64,000 nucleotides of DNA from Triplophysa rosa (GCF_024868665.1 NC_079890.1:6605121-6669120), one strand, 5' to 3'; counted from the stretch's first letter, positions 46,083-58,619 are shown. Made by a program: numbers and translations. Notes: generated from the sequence alone by a model not told the origin.

Positions 46083-48827
46083 ATGAACAGTGATTATATT
46101 GCTTTAAATGAATCTGTCCCCCAAGATTATTATTATAAACACGAGCCTCGTCTAAAAGGCAGAGGGGGAGGTGTCGCAGCACTTTACAATAACTCTCTTA
46201 GCATTTCCCAGAAGTCGAACTCTAAATATAATTCTTTTGAAGTCATGGTTCTTCATGTTTCAACACCTAATACTAAAGATAAAACACTTTTTAAATTGAT
46301 TCTAGCTATTGTATATAGGCCTCCAGGGCACCACACAGATTTTATTAAAGAATTTGGTGGGTTCTTATCAGAACTAGTACTGGCCGCAGATAGACTCCTT
46401 GTCGTTGGTGACTTTAACATCCACGTAGATAACGTTACAGATGCCTTAGGAATGGCTTTCAAAGACACTCTTAACTCCATGGGCATTAGTCAACATGTGT
46501 CAGGACCCACTCACCTTCGTAATCATACTTTAGATTTAATACTGTCTTACGGTATAAATGTGGACGACGTTAAAATCCTTCAGCAGAGTGAAGACATTTC
46601 GGATCATTATCTGGTATTATGTTTGCTTCACTGGCCTACGGCTGCAAATAAAACTCATTGTTACAAATATGGTAGAACAATAACTTCAACTACCAAAGAT
46701 GCGTTTCTCGATAATCTGCCCGAATTGTCTCAAATCATGAGAAATAACGTTGAAGATCTTGACATTACCACTGAAAATTTTAATTCCACCTTCTCTGTAA
46801 CTCTAGACAAAGTTGCTCCACTACGTTTAAAGAAGATTAAAAATGGCAGCCCCACACCGTGGTATAATGAACACACTCAGGCTCTAAAGAAAGCGGCCTG
46901 AAAAATGGAGCGCATCTTTAAGAAAACTAAATTAGAGGTATTTCGTACAGCATGGAAGGATAGTATTCGAAAATACAGGAAAGCCCTAATAACTTCTAGA
47001 TCCGCCTACTTTTCATCACTAATAGAAGAAACCCAGCACAATCCTAGGTTTTTATTTAACACGGTGGCTAAATTAACAAAAAATAAATCGTCAGTGACTT
47101 CTGATCCTGTATATCAGCATAACAGTGATGAATTTATGAACTACTTCACATATAAAATCCAAGATATTAGAGAAAAAAATTATAACAATGCAATCAGAAG
47201 TGAAACCCGCTGAACAAACTAACTACAGCGCCCTTAAGGAGAAAATGCAATTATTTTATACCGTAGATCAAGATGAGCTGTCTAAAATTATTAGATCATC
47301 TAAATCAACAACATGCATACTAGACCCTATACCTACAAATCTACTGAAAGAGATGCTCCCAGAAATTATAGATCCTCTTCTTGGTATTATTAACTCATCT
47401 CTGACATTAGGACATGTGCCTAAAGCATATAAGGTGGCTGTTATAAGGCCCCTTGTCAAAAAACCCCAACTCGACCCTAGAGAACTAAGGAACTACAGGC
47501 CTATATCGAATCTACCTTTCATATCTAAAATTCTGGAAAAAGTAGTTTCAACTCAATTATGCTCCTTCCTCCAAAGGAATGACATCAATGAAGAATTCCA
47601 GTCTGGATTTAGAGCATGTCACAGTACAGAGACTGCTTTGATCAGAGTTACAAATGATCTGCTATTGGCGTCTGACCGAGGTTGTATCTCGTTATTGGTG
47701 CTGCTAGACCTTAGTGCTGCATTCGATACCATTGACCACAGCACACTCCTACATAGACTCGAAAATTATGTCGGCATTAAGGGAATAGCTTTGAAATGGT
47801 TTAAATCTTATTTATCCGACCGTTTTCAATTTGTAGCAATAAACAATGAGGTGTCACGCAAATCGCAAGTCCAGTACGGTGTACCACAGGGCTCAGTCTT
47901 AGGGCCTCTGCTCTTCGCATTATACATGCTACCTCTAGGAGATATAATAAAGCGACACGGAGTTAGCTTTCACTGTTATGCTGATGATACTCAACTTTAT
48001 ATTTCCTCGAAGCCTCATGAAACACAGCAGTTCCATCGAATAATGGAATGCATAGTCGATATAAAAAACTGGATGAGTAACAACTTTTTATTACTGAACT
48101 CGGACAAAACGGAAGTGTTACTTATTGGACCGAAAACTGCTATAAGTAACAACCAAGAATACTGTTTAACTATTGACGGATGTTCCATAAAACCCTCGTC
48201 GTCAGCAAAGAATCTTGGCGTTCTATTCGATAGTAATCTGTCATTTGAGAGCCACGTCGCCAACACCTGTAAAATTGCGTTTTTTCCATTTTAAGAATAT
48301 ATCTAAACTACGTCATATGCTGTCAAGTCAGATGCAGAGAAGTTAATTCATGCATTCATGACATCAAGACTAGATTACTGTAATGCACTGTTAGGTGGTT
48401 GCCCTGCAGGCTTATTACAAAAACTCCAATTGGTCCAAAACGCGGCAGCTCGAGTTCTTACACGTACAAAAAAGTATGAACATATTAGCCCGGTTCTGTC
48501 AACCTTGCACTGGTTACCTATAAAGCATCGCGTTAACTTTAAAATCTTGCTTATTACCTATAAAGCCTTACTGGTTTAGCTCCTCAGTACTTGAATGAAC
48601 TCCTTTTGTATTACAGTCCTTCACGTGCATTACGCTCTCAGGCGTCCTGTCAGTTGGTAATACCTAGAATTTCAAAATCAAGTGCAGGTGGTAGATCCTT
48701 TTCCTATCTAGCGCCTAAACTTTGGAATAGTCTTCCCTGCACTGTCCGGGAGGCAGACACACTCTGTCAGTTTAAATCTAGACTAAAGACGCATCTTTTT
48801 AATCTTGCATACACTACTCTTCCATAA
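46083..48827 (+). pseudogene. L2 ORF2: endonuclease and reverse transcriptase
   Basis: The endonuclease (46083-46901) shows GRGGGVAALYN, LAIVYRPPG, VVGDFNIHVD, GPTHLRNHTLDLI and SDHYLV. An in-frame TGA at 46899-46901 is followed by the same frame to 47213. A frameshift near 47200 leads to the RT: NYRPISNLPF, LLDLSAAFDTIDH, GVPQGSVLGPLLF, catalytic YADD in HCYADDTQLYIS, LLLNSDKTEVLL. A local frame change near 48290 and a stop near 48579 precede the end (LAPKLWNSLPC, FKSRLKTHLF). The first ~60 residues of the endonuclease are replaced by the foreign block. Otherwise the order and spacing are normal. Confidence 0.93.
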
Positions 48828-48829
48828 TA

Positions 48830-49800
48830 TAAATCTTCAGAGGGTTTAGGCTGCATTAGTTAGATCAACCGGAACCAAAAACACAACTGATGTACTTGTT
48901 GCATCAGAGAGTACAGAACAGTACTCTACTCTCAGCCAGTCTTGTCTCATTGTTCCAAGGTTACCACAGCGAGCAGGATGCAGTTCATGGCCTGACCTGA
49001 TGGTAGAGCGGAGAATGGGAAGTGGGGACCTGACAAGAGCTGAGATGATAGAGCTGGATAAAGAAGGACGCGGTCTCTTGACATGTCTTCACCACAAAAT
49101 TTCAAATGCTATTAGATTATTAATGATAATCTTAAACTATAATTTATTTTATTAGTAAGTTTATTTATTTTATTTAGCCTTGTTGTGCAAGATCTCTGGA
49201 GCTTGTGCAGAGGCAGCAGCTTTTGCCAGAGGGGAACTGGAATCCCCTGGTTGGGCCTGGGTTCTCCTGAGGTTTTTTTTCTCGATTAGAGTTTTGGGTT
49301 CCTCGCCACCGTTTGCATACTGTTTTTGCACTATTTGCCTGACCGGGGGGGCTGCTTTAGAAGTTTTAAAGTTTTACTTAATTAATATTGCATATAGGAA
49401 TTTATTATCTGTTATATTTGACCTGTGCTTCTCTCTCCTTTATCTTAAATGTGTGCTCTCACTGAGCGTGTCTGTGTGTGCGTACTTGTCTGTGTACGTA
49501 CGTGTGTGTGTGTGTGTGTGTTGCTCCGTGTGTGTGTGTGTTGCTGTGTTGTGTGTGCTGTGCGTGCGCATCCGTGTGTGTGTGTGCTCTGTGTCTGCGT
49601 GTGTTGGTGCGTGTGCGTGTTGTGTGTGTGGAGTGTTTTGTGTGTGTGTGGGTGTGTCTGTCTTCTGTGTTTTCAACCTTTTCTTGTTTTTGCAGGTACA
49701 ACTTTGATTGTTTTGCTTGTAGTCAATGTGTCTCATGTGCAGCTGCTTTGTAACAATGAAAATTGTAAAAGCGCTATATAAATAAAGTTGAGTTGAGTTG
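48830..49800 (+). repeat. L2 3' UTR with (GT)n tract
   Basis: Non-coding 3' part of the L2 element. Positions 49450-49660 are dominated by GTGTGTG and TGCGTGTG, giving artificial Cys/Val-rich frames. The UTR ends with a GCGCTATATAAATAAAG segment and short GTTGA repeats. Confidence 0.85.
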
Positions 49801-50513
49801 AAGACAATGACGCTAATGTGAACAACAGGTGAAACAGTGACCTCTAGTGGCAAAAAAACAAGAAACAATAGTCCCAGATCCTGACAAATTCCAAAGACAT
49901 TTTTTTAATTTTGTAAAAGAAAAATTTGTGGTTCTTAATAGTGAAAGTAAACCAATAGAATTTATGTAATAGTATCTTTTAGCAGGGTGGGTTTAAGTAG
50001 AAATAGTATTTAATCACAAATAAATGACTTTATAGCTGGGTTTTCACATGGATCACAAATGTGCATTGAAAATCGCCAGCTGATAAAACCTGTGCTTTGG
50101 GGTTTGTATACATATACCATCTTAGGCTAAATGTAACTCTTAACTGGCTGAGAGACACCAGCAAGTCACCCCAGCTGTCATTGAAATCTTGCTTCCAATA
50201 CATTTTTCAGAATGCTCTTGATTACATATAGAGGCATACTCTATGCATTCGTGAGTGTGGTGGTGCTTATAAATGGGTTGTCGACCTGACGGGTGAGTAG
50301 GCTGGGGGGAAATCAAGAGTATACTCACTACAAAAGACTAGACTACACCACTGCTTCCTTCAAATTAAAATCAAGAAAAGTATGACATTTATTGGAGTTC
50401 TATGCCTGATGTTAGCTCGCTGTCTAACTTTGTAAGCTACTCATTGTGAGGACAGTATAGTAAAAGGACGATCGGAAAGCAAGTCAACCACAAGAGAACT
50501 TTGCGCATCAACT
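49801..50513 (+). other. Leader and possible 5' LTR of the BEL element
   Basis: Upstream of the BEL gag ATG. A CTTATAAATG TATA-like box is near 50266. I cannot define LTR ends, and no matching copy is visible downstream of 62267. No ORF of note. Confidence 0.35.
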
Positions 50514-52255
50514 ATGAGTCTACGTTCAGGGAAACAGTATCAGCTAAAAAGCATTCAAACAAATGAAGCTGGGCAGCAAGAAAGCGAATCTGTGGAAGAT
50601 ACTACCTTTACCTTACCTGTTCTGCAAATACTGCCTTTGCAGAACAGGAAGCAGAGGTAATAATGAAAAAAAGCAGATTTAGAGGCAAGCTTACATCTTC
50701 TCAAAAGCCAAAAGGCAGTGGCTGTTGCACTAGCGGAGGCTGCAGCTTATGAAGAGGCAATTTACAGTGGAGAACTGGTGGAGGAACCCCAAGTTCTCGA
50801 ACAACCCCTTAGTCCAGCGGAACGCACTAGTTACTATGTGCAAAAGCTTTCACACGTACATCTGGAAGATTTTACAACCAAAGTTGAATCTCCTGATCTT
50901 TTCAGGAAAAAAAAAGAGTATTCAGAAATACCTAAAATGAATCTTCAGCACAACTGGCCAACGGCTGGCAACCAATGGCAAATAGAGCCACAATATCCTG
51001 TAAAGACAGAAAAACAACTTCAACCGCTGGACCCACAAACTTAGTCTGACCTTGCAAGGCATCTCATTCATAAAGAAATGGTGAGTTCAAGTCTGCTGAA
51101 GTTTGATGACCATCCTGAAAATTACTGGTCATGGAAAGCTTCTTTCAAGAGGGCAACTAAAGACCTTAACTTAACAGCCCAAGAGGAACTTAATTTGTTG
51201 ACAAAATGGTTGGGACCCGAGTCGTCAGAACAGGCAAAAAGAATTTGCTCTGTACATATACTTCATCCTGAAGCAGGCCTTCACATGTTGTGGCAAAGAC
51301 TTGATGAAAGCTATGGAGCACCAAAGGTGGTAGAGTATGCATTGTTGAAAAAACTAGAAGATTTTCCAAAGCTAAACCACAAAGATGGTCACAAACTCAG
51401 GGAACTGGGAGATGTCTTACAGGAGCTAGAATGTGCAAAGACAGAGGAATACCTTCCTGGACTTGTATATTTGGATACAGCTCGTGGATTAAAACCCATA
51501 GTGGAAAAACTTCCATACAGCCTGCAGGAGATATGGATAACTAAAGGATTTAGATACAAGGAAGAGTACAAGGTACACTTCCCACCATTTATCATCTTTT
51601 CCAGATTTGTGAGAGAGCAGGCAAAAATCAGAAATGATCCGAGCCTTTTCTTTCCTACACCTACAACTCAATCCACTAAGACAGAAAAGGCTGTGAGACA
51701 GAAATTCCCTGTTTATGTGCATAAAACAGATGTTCCAACAGATCTTACTGCGCCATCGACATACACTTCCTCAGAGAGAACTGAAAGCCCTGAACGACAT
51801 TGTCCCATACACAAAAAGCCCCACCCACTACGAAAGTGCAAGAGCTTTAGAAACAAGTATTTAGATGACAGAAAAATCTTCCTCAAAGACAACAAGTGTT
51901 TAAAGTGTTGTGGTTCAAGACTGCATATAGCAAAAGACTTCAAAATGACAATGAAGTGCTTTGAGTGTAAAAGTGAAAAACACATTGCAGCCATGCATCC
52001 AGGTCCCCCTCCAGCAACGGACACAGCAGAGAAGGAGGATGATAAAAATCTTGATGAGGACATGGCTCTCCCAGTCACATCAAAATGTACAGAAATCTGT
52101 GGTAGGGCTGACACTTGCAGTCCACACTCATGTTCAAAAATCTGTTTGGTCAAAGTCTATCCAGCTGGTAAGAGGGAGGAAGCAATAACAATGTACGCAG
52201 TTCTTGATGAACAAAGCAACCGTTCTCTTGCTAAGGCTGAGTTTTACAACATATA
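50514..52255 (+). pseudogene. BEL/Pao gag and start of protease
   Basis: The ATG at 50514 starts MSLRSGKQ. Three consecutive stops near 50658-50666 and a TAG at 51042 break the frame. The main part (51078-52256) has LLKFDDHPENYWSWKASF, LLTKWLGPESSEQAKRI, LPYSLQEIWITKG, a zinc-knuckle-like C-x2-C segment (KCLKCCG, MKCFECKSEKHIA) and then ICLVKVYP with YAVLDEQSNRSLA, the BEL protease active site. The frame stops at 52256 where the antisense LINE fragment begins. Confidence 0.9.
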
Positions 52256-52788
52256 ATAGAATAGAATGAGCTTTATTGGCCAAGTATGTTTCCACATACG
52301 AGGAATTTGTTATAGTGACAGAAGCTCCACAGTACAACAGAAAGACAGCAACAGCACAGAACACAGATGATAAAAGAATAATATAGAAATAGGCAATGTA
52401 CAAAACAGCAAAAACACAATATACAATATTGACAATTATGTATGTACAGGTCTGATATGTGCAAATTTGGTGAATAAATAATGTAAAATAAAGTTGTGTG
52501 TTCCGCGTTTAATGTCAAGTGTTCATGAGATGGATTGCCTGAGGGAAGAAACTGTTCCTGTGTCTGGTCGTTCTGGTGATCAGAGCTCTGTAGCGTCGAC
52601 CAGACGGTAACAGTTCAAAAAGGGAGCGTGCTGGGTGTGAGGGGTCCAGAGTGATTTTACCAGCCCTTTTGCTCATTCTGGATGAGTACAGTTCTTGGAG
52701 AGTGGGGATGGTTGTACCAATGATACGCTCAGCAGTCCGGACTACCCTCCGTAGTCTTCTGAGATCAGATTTGGTAGCTGAGCCATAA
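52254..52788 (-). mobile_element. LINE 3'-end fragment, antisense, in BEL protease
   Basis: On the plus strand it begins AATAGAATAGAATGAGCTTT; on the minus strand this is a LINE end with AATAAAGCTCATTCTATTCT. The body holds GCCTGAGGGAAGAAACTG and GATCAGAGCTCTGTAGC, which read like the 3' region of a fish LINE. The BEL protease frame stops at its left edge and resumes at its right edge. The same fragment is in the 45117-46071 copy at 45312-45846. Confidence 0.75.
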
Positions 52789-52789
52789 C

Positions 52790-53085
52790 CAGACAGTTAT
52801 CTTTGGCATTAAGTCTGATCCTAGCCCTAACACATTGAAAACATGTTCAGGGACTACAGAGACATCAGGTAGAAGAGCTACCAACGTCATAATTGAGCCT
52901 AACGATGGAACACTCCAATTACATCTTCCTACTCTCATAGAATGTGACATGATACCTGATGATGGGTCAGAAATTCCCTCTCCTGAAGTAGTACAGCACC
53001 ATCCTGACCTGCAACCAGTGGCAGATAAAATCCCACCCATTTGTGGATCCCAAAGCACCCACCTTACTGCCGTTAGGATGAGACA
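52790..53085 (+). pseudogene. BEL/Pao protease, distal part
   Basis: The plus-strand frame reads TCSGTTETSGRRATNVII, LPTLIECDMIPDDGSEIPSPEVVQHHPDL, which corresponds to the conserved second half of the BEL protease/linker. It resumes after the LINE fragment and is cut by the SINE at 53090. Confidence 0.82.
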
Positions 53086-53089
53086 TACA

Positions 53090-53341
53090 GGGGCAGTCGT
53101 GGCCTAATGGTTAGAGAGTTGGACTTGTGACCAGAAGGTTGCCGGTTCTAGTCTCAGGGCCGGCAGGTAACGACTGAGGTGCCCTTGAGCAAAGCACCTT
53201 GCTCCCCGGGCACTGCAGTGATAGCTGCCCACTGCTCCGGGTGTACGTGTGTTCACTACTCTCTGGATGGGTTAAATGCAGAGGTCACATTTTGGGAATG
53301 GGTCACTTAGTCCTATCTGACTAATAGGTCACTTTCACTTC
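53090..53341 (+). mobile_element. tRNA-derived SINE with 7-bp TSD
   Basis: Starts GGGGCAGTCGTGGCCTAATGG and contains a pol III A-box (TGGCCTAATGG) and B-box-like GGTTCTAGTCT about 35 bases later. The tRNA-unrelated body includes GCCCTTGAGCAAAGCACC and CTGCCCACTGCTCCGGGTGT, as in fish SINEs. ACATACA at 53083-53089 and 53342-53348 is the target duplication. It is not a functional tRNA gene because the B-box and the acceptor stem do not fit. Confidence 0.88.
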
Positions 53342-53399
53342 ACATACATAGAGTACACGAGGTACGTGGGCAAATAAATGGACCTCACAACACTCCCTT

Positions 53400-54886
53400 C
53401 ACTTAATGTCTCGACTTAGGCTGGGTCATTGTGGGTGAAGTCTGTTTGGGAACTGTCCACAAACCAGCTTTCGTGAATGTTTTTAAAGCAAATACGCTGC
53501 TGAATGGTCGTGCATCCATTTGTAGCCCTTGTCCAAATAGCATCCTAGTGAAAGAAAAATTCAGTTCCACACCACTGCAACAAGATCCACAAACTTCATC
53601 CTGCATGGACGATGCATGTCTTTCTGTGAATGCGGACAGTTTAGGCTGTACAGTGTTTCAAACCTCCAAGGATGACAATAAACAAGCATTGTCTGTTGAT
53701 GGCAAATGGTTCTTTGATATAATGAAACAAACAGTGTACCAAGATGAAGGGAACAGCTTGGTGGGACCACTGCCTTTTCGATCACCAAGACGTCGCCTAC
53801 CAAGCAACAAAGAACAAGCCAAGAAACGCTTCACCATTCTGCAGAAAACACTAGGAAAGAATCCAGACATGAAAAAACACTTTACAGAGTTCATGCAAAA
53901 AATGCTGGATAATGATCATGCAGAAGTAGCACCACCCTTAGAGGACGGCAAAGAACACTGGTATCTCCCAACATTTGGAGTATATCATCCTCAAAAGCCA
54001 GAGCAGATTAGAGTTGTGTTTGACTCAAGTGCCGAATATGAAGGGGTGTCATGTCCTGTATAATACTCTTTTGGGTGTCCTTCTGCGATTTAGGAGAGAG
54101 CCTATAGCATTCTCAGCAGATGTGCAACAAATGTCCTACTCTTTTTTCGTCCAGAAAGAACACAGAGATTACCTCAGGTTTCTGTGGTATGCAGACAATA
54201 ACATGGAAAAGAATGTGATAGACTACAGGATGAAAGTGCACGTCTTTGGCAATGGTCCATCACCTGCAGTGGCCATTTACTGCATGAGGAAAGCGGCTCA
54301 GGAGGGAGAGAGTGAGCATGGTTTAGATGCCAAAAGGTTAGTAGAGAGACAGTTTTATGTAGATGACTGCCTTGCTTCAGTGGAAACTCCTGAAAAGGCA
54401 ATTGACATCCTCACCAGAACTAGGGAAGTGCTTTCAGAATATAATCTGCTACTACATGAAGTGTCTTCTAACAACAAACAAGTGATGGAAGCTTTCCCAG
54501 TGGAAGATCGTGCAAAAAGTATAAAAAATCTCGACCTCAGTTCAGATTCCCTTCCTGTGCAACGAAGCTTAGGACTGTCATGGAATTTGGAAACTGACAG
54601 CTTCACGTTCCAGGTTTCCCATGACGAAAAGCCTTACACAAGAAGAGGCATTCTCTCTATGGTGAACAGCGTCTATGACCCTTTAGGATTTGTAACGCCT
54701 ATAACAATGCATGGTAAAGCTATTGTCAGAGAACTCACACTTGAACACCATGAGTTTGTCACGCCACTTCCATCAGAAAAACAGGCAGAATGGAGCAAGT
54801 GGAAAGAATCATTAGATGCCATTGAACCTATCCGGATCCAAAGGTGTTATATCCCAGTTTCACTGACCACAACAAAGAGAAAATAA
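53400..54886 (+). pseudogene. BEL/Pao reverse transcriptase
   Basis: The frame 53431-54063 has PLPFRSPRRRLPSNKEQA, HWYLPTFGVYHPQKPEQIRVVFDSSAEYEGVS. A deletion of about 35 bases near 54060 shifts to the frame ending at 54886: NTLLGVLLRFRREP, HVFGNGPSPAVAIY, the catalytic YVDD of FYVDDCLAS, RSLGLSWN, and RRGILSMVNSVYDPLGFVTP. These are diagnostic of BEL/Pao RT. The deleted part lies in the loop between fingers and palm. Confidence 0.92.
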
Positions 54887-55231
54887 CTCAGTATCTTTTC
54901 AGATGCCTCAACAACAGCGATCGGGGCTGTCGCTTACCTAAGAGCCAACGAGATGGACGGGCAATGTCATGTGGGGTTTATCATGGGAAAATCCAAGTTG
55001 GCACCAAGACCTGCCCATACAATTCCGCGGTTAGAGCTGTGTGCAGCAGTGTTGGCTGTTGAATTGTATGATCTCCTTAAGGATGAGATGGACATTCTTT
55101 GGGATACCGTCAAATTCTTTACAGACAGCAAAATAGTGCTAGGATACATTCACAATACTAGAAGGAGGTTTTATGTGTACGTATCCAACCTAGTGTTTCA
55201 TATCAGGAAATCTACTCAACCTGATCAGTGG
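54887..55231 (+). pseudogene. BEL/Pao RNase H, interrupted by DIRS
   Basis: Past a stop and frame change the sequence reads FSDASTTAIGAVAYL (first RNase H Asp), GKSKLAPRPAHTIPRLELCAAVLAVEL, FFTDSKIVLGYIHN and VFHIRKSTQPDQW. The protein is cut after the QW codon at 55231 by the DIRS element and resumes at 60607 (CTEQNPADHATR). Confidence 0.9.
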
Positions 55232-55430
55232 TTCCCTTTCTGTCGGTCTCTCGACGTTGTGTCGAACCGACAGATGGGGTTCGTCCCTGAGAACCAATCG
55301 CTTCCGACTACTTAGAAAAGGCCAATGAAAATTGCCGAATGAAATTTGCATGCCGGACTCCGCCCCCGGATATCCGGGTATAAAAGGGAGACGGCGTGCT
55401 TCATTCATTCACCTTTTGTTCTTCGGAGCC
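55232..55430 (+). repeat. DIRS left inverted terminal repeat
   Basis: From about 55257 it matches the inverse of 60408-60560, including GCATGCCGGACTCCGCCCC and GGATATCCGGGTATAAAAGG, a TATA-bearing promoter-like segment. The outermost 25 bases (CCCTTTCTGTCGGTCTCTCG) are unique to this side. Confidence 0.88.
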
Positions 55431-55439
55431 GTCGCTTAT

Positions 55440-56440
55440 TCTCTCGCTACTACTTAGCAACTCCAGATTGCCGGTTCTACGACGTGGTGCAGCGGACTGT
55501 CCCTTCCTGCGGCGACTTCCCCTGGGCATCTCGCGGTTCCAGAGGTGTTCGAGCCAGCAAACGGTGCCACACTGTCTGCATTCTAAAAGAGCAAATTTCT
55601 CCAGCGTGGCATGTCCCGCTGTTCTCGTGGGTCCAACACACTCATCGAGGAGGGGGACGGACACGAGGTCTGCTTCCAGTACGCTGGCGCAGCCCTTGTG
55701 GATACGTCCTGCCCGGACTACGGCCCTGCCGCCCGCTACGCCGAGCAGCGAGGGTGATACAAGGATTACTGTGAGCGCTAATCCGTCAGCCACCGGCTCG
55801 CGGACCGTTCGCACCTCGCCTTGCTCGTCTGACCATTCCCCATGAGACGGTCCCACAGTCTCGCTCCTCAACCACGTATTCGGAAACGGTGCGTGATGAT
55901 GAGAGGTCCGTTGCAGCATCGGAGGGTGACTTACTGGCATCTGACGCCGACGATACCTCGGAGCTCCCTCCCTCGGGGGGTCGAGCCCAGGAAGAAGCGG
56001 ACGTCGAAATGTCAGCCATGCTTTCCCGGGCCGCCGGCATTGGCCGTCACCGACCTCGCTCTCGACCAACGTGACCGCGCGGGCCCTGGGTCGGGCGATG
56101 TCCACACGTGTGGTCCAGGAGAGACACCTCTGGCCGAACCTTGCACAGATGGGTAATGTGAGAAAGTCCGCTTTCTCGACGCACCCATCTCGCAAGCCGG
56201 TGCTGTTTGGTGATACTGCCGAGCCACAGTTCTCAACAGTAAAAGAAGCAGACAGAGGATATCAAGCATATCCTCCCCCACCGCGACTCGGCCGCCTCTG
56301 GCCATCGAGATCCCGTGCACCCTCTGCTTCCCAGCAGCCCTGGTCCTCCATCTAAAGACCACCACCCCGATTGGCAGCCGCGGCGGAAGCCATAGCGGCC
56401 CTAATGGGAAGACCCCAGGGAGATTGAGAACACCTTTTGG
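55440..56440 (+). pseudogene. DIRS gag-like ORF, frameshifted
   Basis: Frames in register with DIRS gag include RITVSANPSATGSRTVRTS, EVDVEMSAMLSRA-like segments and TARALGRAMSTRVVQERHLWPNLAQM, followed by KSAFSTHPSRKPVLFGD. The part between SAMLSRA and ALAVTDLAL is shortened relative to the copy at 36.1 kb. Several frameshifts are present. Confidence 0.75.
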
Positions 56441-56550
56441 GCCCGACCCCAGCCATTCCATTGCTGGTTGGTCGATCAGGGACTGTTCCTGCCCCGTCCC
56501 AACAACTCACTTCTAAAGGTTTTTCTCTCTCTCTGGGTGTTTATCAAGCC

Positions 56551-56815
56551 GCTCTCACCCTCTACACGATGATGTTCGGCAACTCGACGTTGCGTCATGG
56601 CAAGACCCAATGTCGAGTATAATCAGCAGCCTAAGCACTCTCAATCGACGGTGCGTTGTGCTACATCATCGTCTGGATATTATCACAGCAGCTCTCACCC
56701 TCTACATGACGGTGTTCGGCAACTCAACGTTGCGGCGAGACCCAATGTCGAGGATAATTATCAGCCTAAGCACTCTCAATCGACGGTGCGTTGTGCTACA
56801 TCATCGCCAGGCAGG
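56551..56815. repeat. ~137-bp tandem duplication in DIRS
   Basis: GCTCTCACCCTCTACA(C/T)GA starts at 56551 and 56691, and CTAAGCACTCTCAATCGACG at 56631 and 56766. Period is 135-140 bases, two copies. It lies between gag and RT. Confidence 0.85.
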
Positions 56816-56959
56816 TAAAAACTGCAGAGCCGATCTCCTCTCCGGGGGCCCCCCCCATGGTGAGGGATCCACACTGCCAGCCATCGAACCACCCCGCGGG
56901 AGGTCAATGAAGCAGAACATACCCCTAGCCTACCTGTCTCGGTCCCTGGGAGCCTGACA

Positions 56960-58600
56960 AGAGCTTCCCAAACCGTCACGGTGACTACGGGACACGATCC
57001 GTCTCGGCTACGCGGTCACTCCCCAGATGCCCGCCCAAGTTTCGGGGCATCCTTTCAACCTAAGTCAGAGGCAAGGATGCTCCCGTGCTTCGAGACGAGG
57101 TCGCCACCCCTCTGGAGAGGAAGTGATCGTGCTCGTCCCTCTAGCCAAGATGTTCAATGGGTTTTACAGCCCGTACTTCATCGTCCCCAGAAAGGGGGTT
57201 GCTAGATCTGCGTACCTTGAACAGGCACCTACTCAAGCTGCCGTTCAGGATGCTCACGCAGAAGCGCATCCTGGCATCTATCAGATGTCAAGATTGGTTC
57301 ATGGCAGTCAACCTGAAGGACGCTAACTTTCATGTCTCGTTTCTCCCTCGTCATCGCCCGTTCCTACGGTTCGCTTTCGAGGGTCGGGCATATTAGTACA
57401 GTCCTCCCTTTCTGTCTGTCCCTGTTCCCATGAGTCTTCACGAAGATCATGGAAGCCGCCCTCACTCCCCTCAGGGAGAGAGGTGTGCGGGTACTAAACT
57501 ATCTCGACGACTGGCTCATTTGACACACTCGTGAGACCTGTTATGTACACACACAGGGACCTAGTGCTTTGGCACCTAGATCGATTGGGACTACAGGTCA
57601 ACCGAGAAAAGAGCAAGCTCTCCCCTGTGCAGAACAACCTCTTTCTTGGTATGGAACTCAACTCTGTCTCCATTACAGCGTGACTGACTCAGAGCGCGCT
57701 CAGTCAGTGTTGAATTGCCTGGAACAATTCAAGCAGTCAGCGGTCCCCCTGAAACTGTTTCAGAGGCTCCTGGGCACATGGCATCCTCGACGGTGGTGAT
57801 ACCCCTTGAGTTGATGCACATGAGACCGCTCCAACACTGGCTACAGAGTCGAGTTCCCTGGAGAGCGTGGCACACCGGCAGCAGGCGGATGGTGATTACG
57901 CCCCTCTGCCAACGCACCCTAACCCCTTGGTCTTCTATGACCTTTCTACGGACGGGGGTCTCTCTCGAGCAGGTCACGAGGCGTGTCGTGGTGACGACAG
58001 ACGCCTCCCTGCAGGGTTGGGGTGCCGTTTGCAATGGGCACGCAGTGCCGGGGATGGACGGGCCCCCGCCTGGGCGGGCATTGCCTAGAGTTGTTGGATG
58101 TGCTACCTGCACTGGAGGGGCTACAACCTCTCGTGCAGGACAAGCACGTGCTGGCCCGGTCGGACAGCACAACTGCCATAGCGTATCAACCGCCAGGGTG
58201 GTGTTCGCTCACGGCAGCTAACACGACTCGCCCGATGCCTCCTCCTGTGGAGTCCGCAGGTGATCAGTTCCCTGCGAGCCACACATATCCCAGGCGACCT
58301 GAACCAGACAGCCGATGTGCTCTCTCGTCAGTTGACGCCTCGCGGAGAGTGGCAACTCCACCACCAGCACAGTCCAGCTCATTGGGTACAGTTCGGGGGG
58401 GCTCAGGTAGACCCCTTCGCCTCCCTGGACACCACCCATTGCCCGCTAAAGCTTCCCCGTCCGAGGCCCCTGACGAAGGACCTGCTTTCCCAGGGGAAGG
58501 GCACGTTATGGCATCCCAGGCCAGACCTCTGGAACCCCCATGTCTGGCCCCTGGACGGGACGAGGAGATCCTGATTGGCCTACCCCCTGCGGCGGTTAAG
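56960..58600 (+). pseudogene. DIRS reverse transcriptase and RNase H
   Basis: RT segments in shifting frames: NGFYSPYFIVPRKG, LRTLNRHLLKLPFRMLT, WFMAVNLKDANFHV, FLRFAFEGRAY and, near 57490-57520, VLNYLDDWLI with the catalytic Asp pair of DIRS RT followed by a TGA. RNase H follows: LGLQVNREKSKLSPVQNN, FQRLLG, VVVTTDASLQGWGAVCNG (first RNase H Asp), SLRATHIPGDLNQTADVLSRQ (last Asp region). The region ends GTLWHPRPDLWNPHVWPLDG, typical of DIRS. At least eight frame changes make it inactive. Confidence 0.88.
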
Positions 58601-58619
58601 ACCACCACTCAGGCTAGGG

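Larger units (their letters stand above)
43358..49800 (+). mobile_element. L2 LINE, nearly full length but chimeric
   Basis: Contains a 5' leader (43358-43758), ORF1 with zinc-finger, coiled-coil and esterase-like parts, ORF2 with endonuclease and RT, and a 3' UTR ending ATTGTAAAAGCGCTATATAA followed by (GTTGA)n at about 49785-49800. Between ORF1 and ORF2, positions 44311-46071 are foreign: a tandem copy of ORF1, an N, an unassigned stretch and a block also present at 52059-53013. Stops and frameshifts in ORF2 make it inactive. Confidence 0.88.

Noticed and set aside
49440..49868. Cys/Val-rich and Thr/His-rich frames
   Set aside because: Caused by the (GT)n tract in the L2 3' UTR.
53090..53170. 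tRNA gene
   Set aside because: A and B boxes are present but the cloverleaf does not close, and the unit has a SINE body and target duplication.
55401..56195. 264-codon minus-strand frame
   Set aside because: Antisense of the GC-rich DIRS gag region; the plus strand has the recognised motifs.
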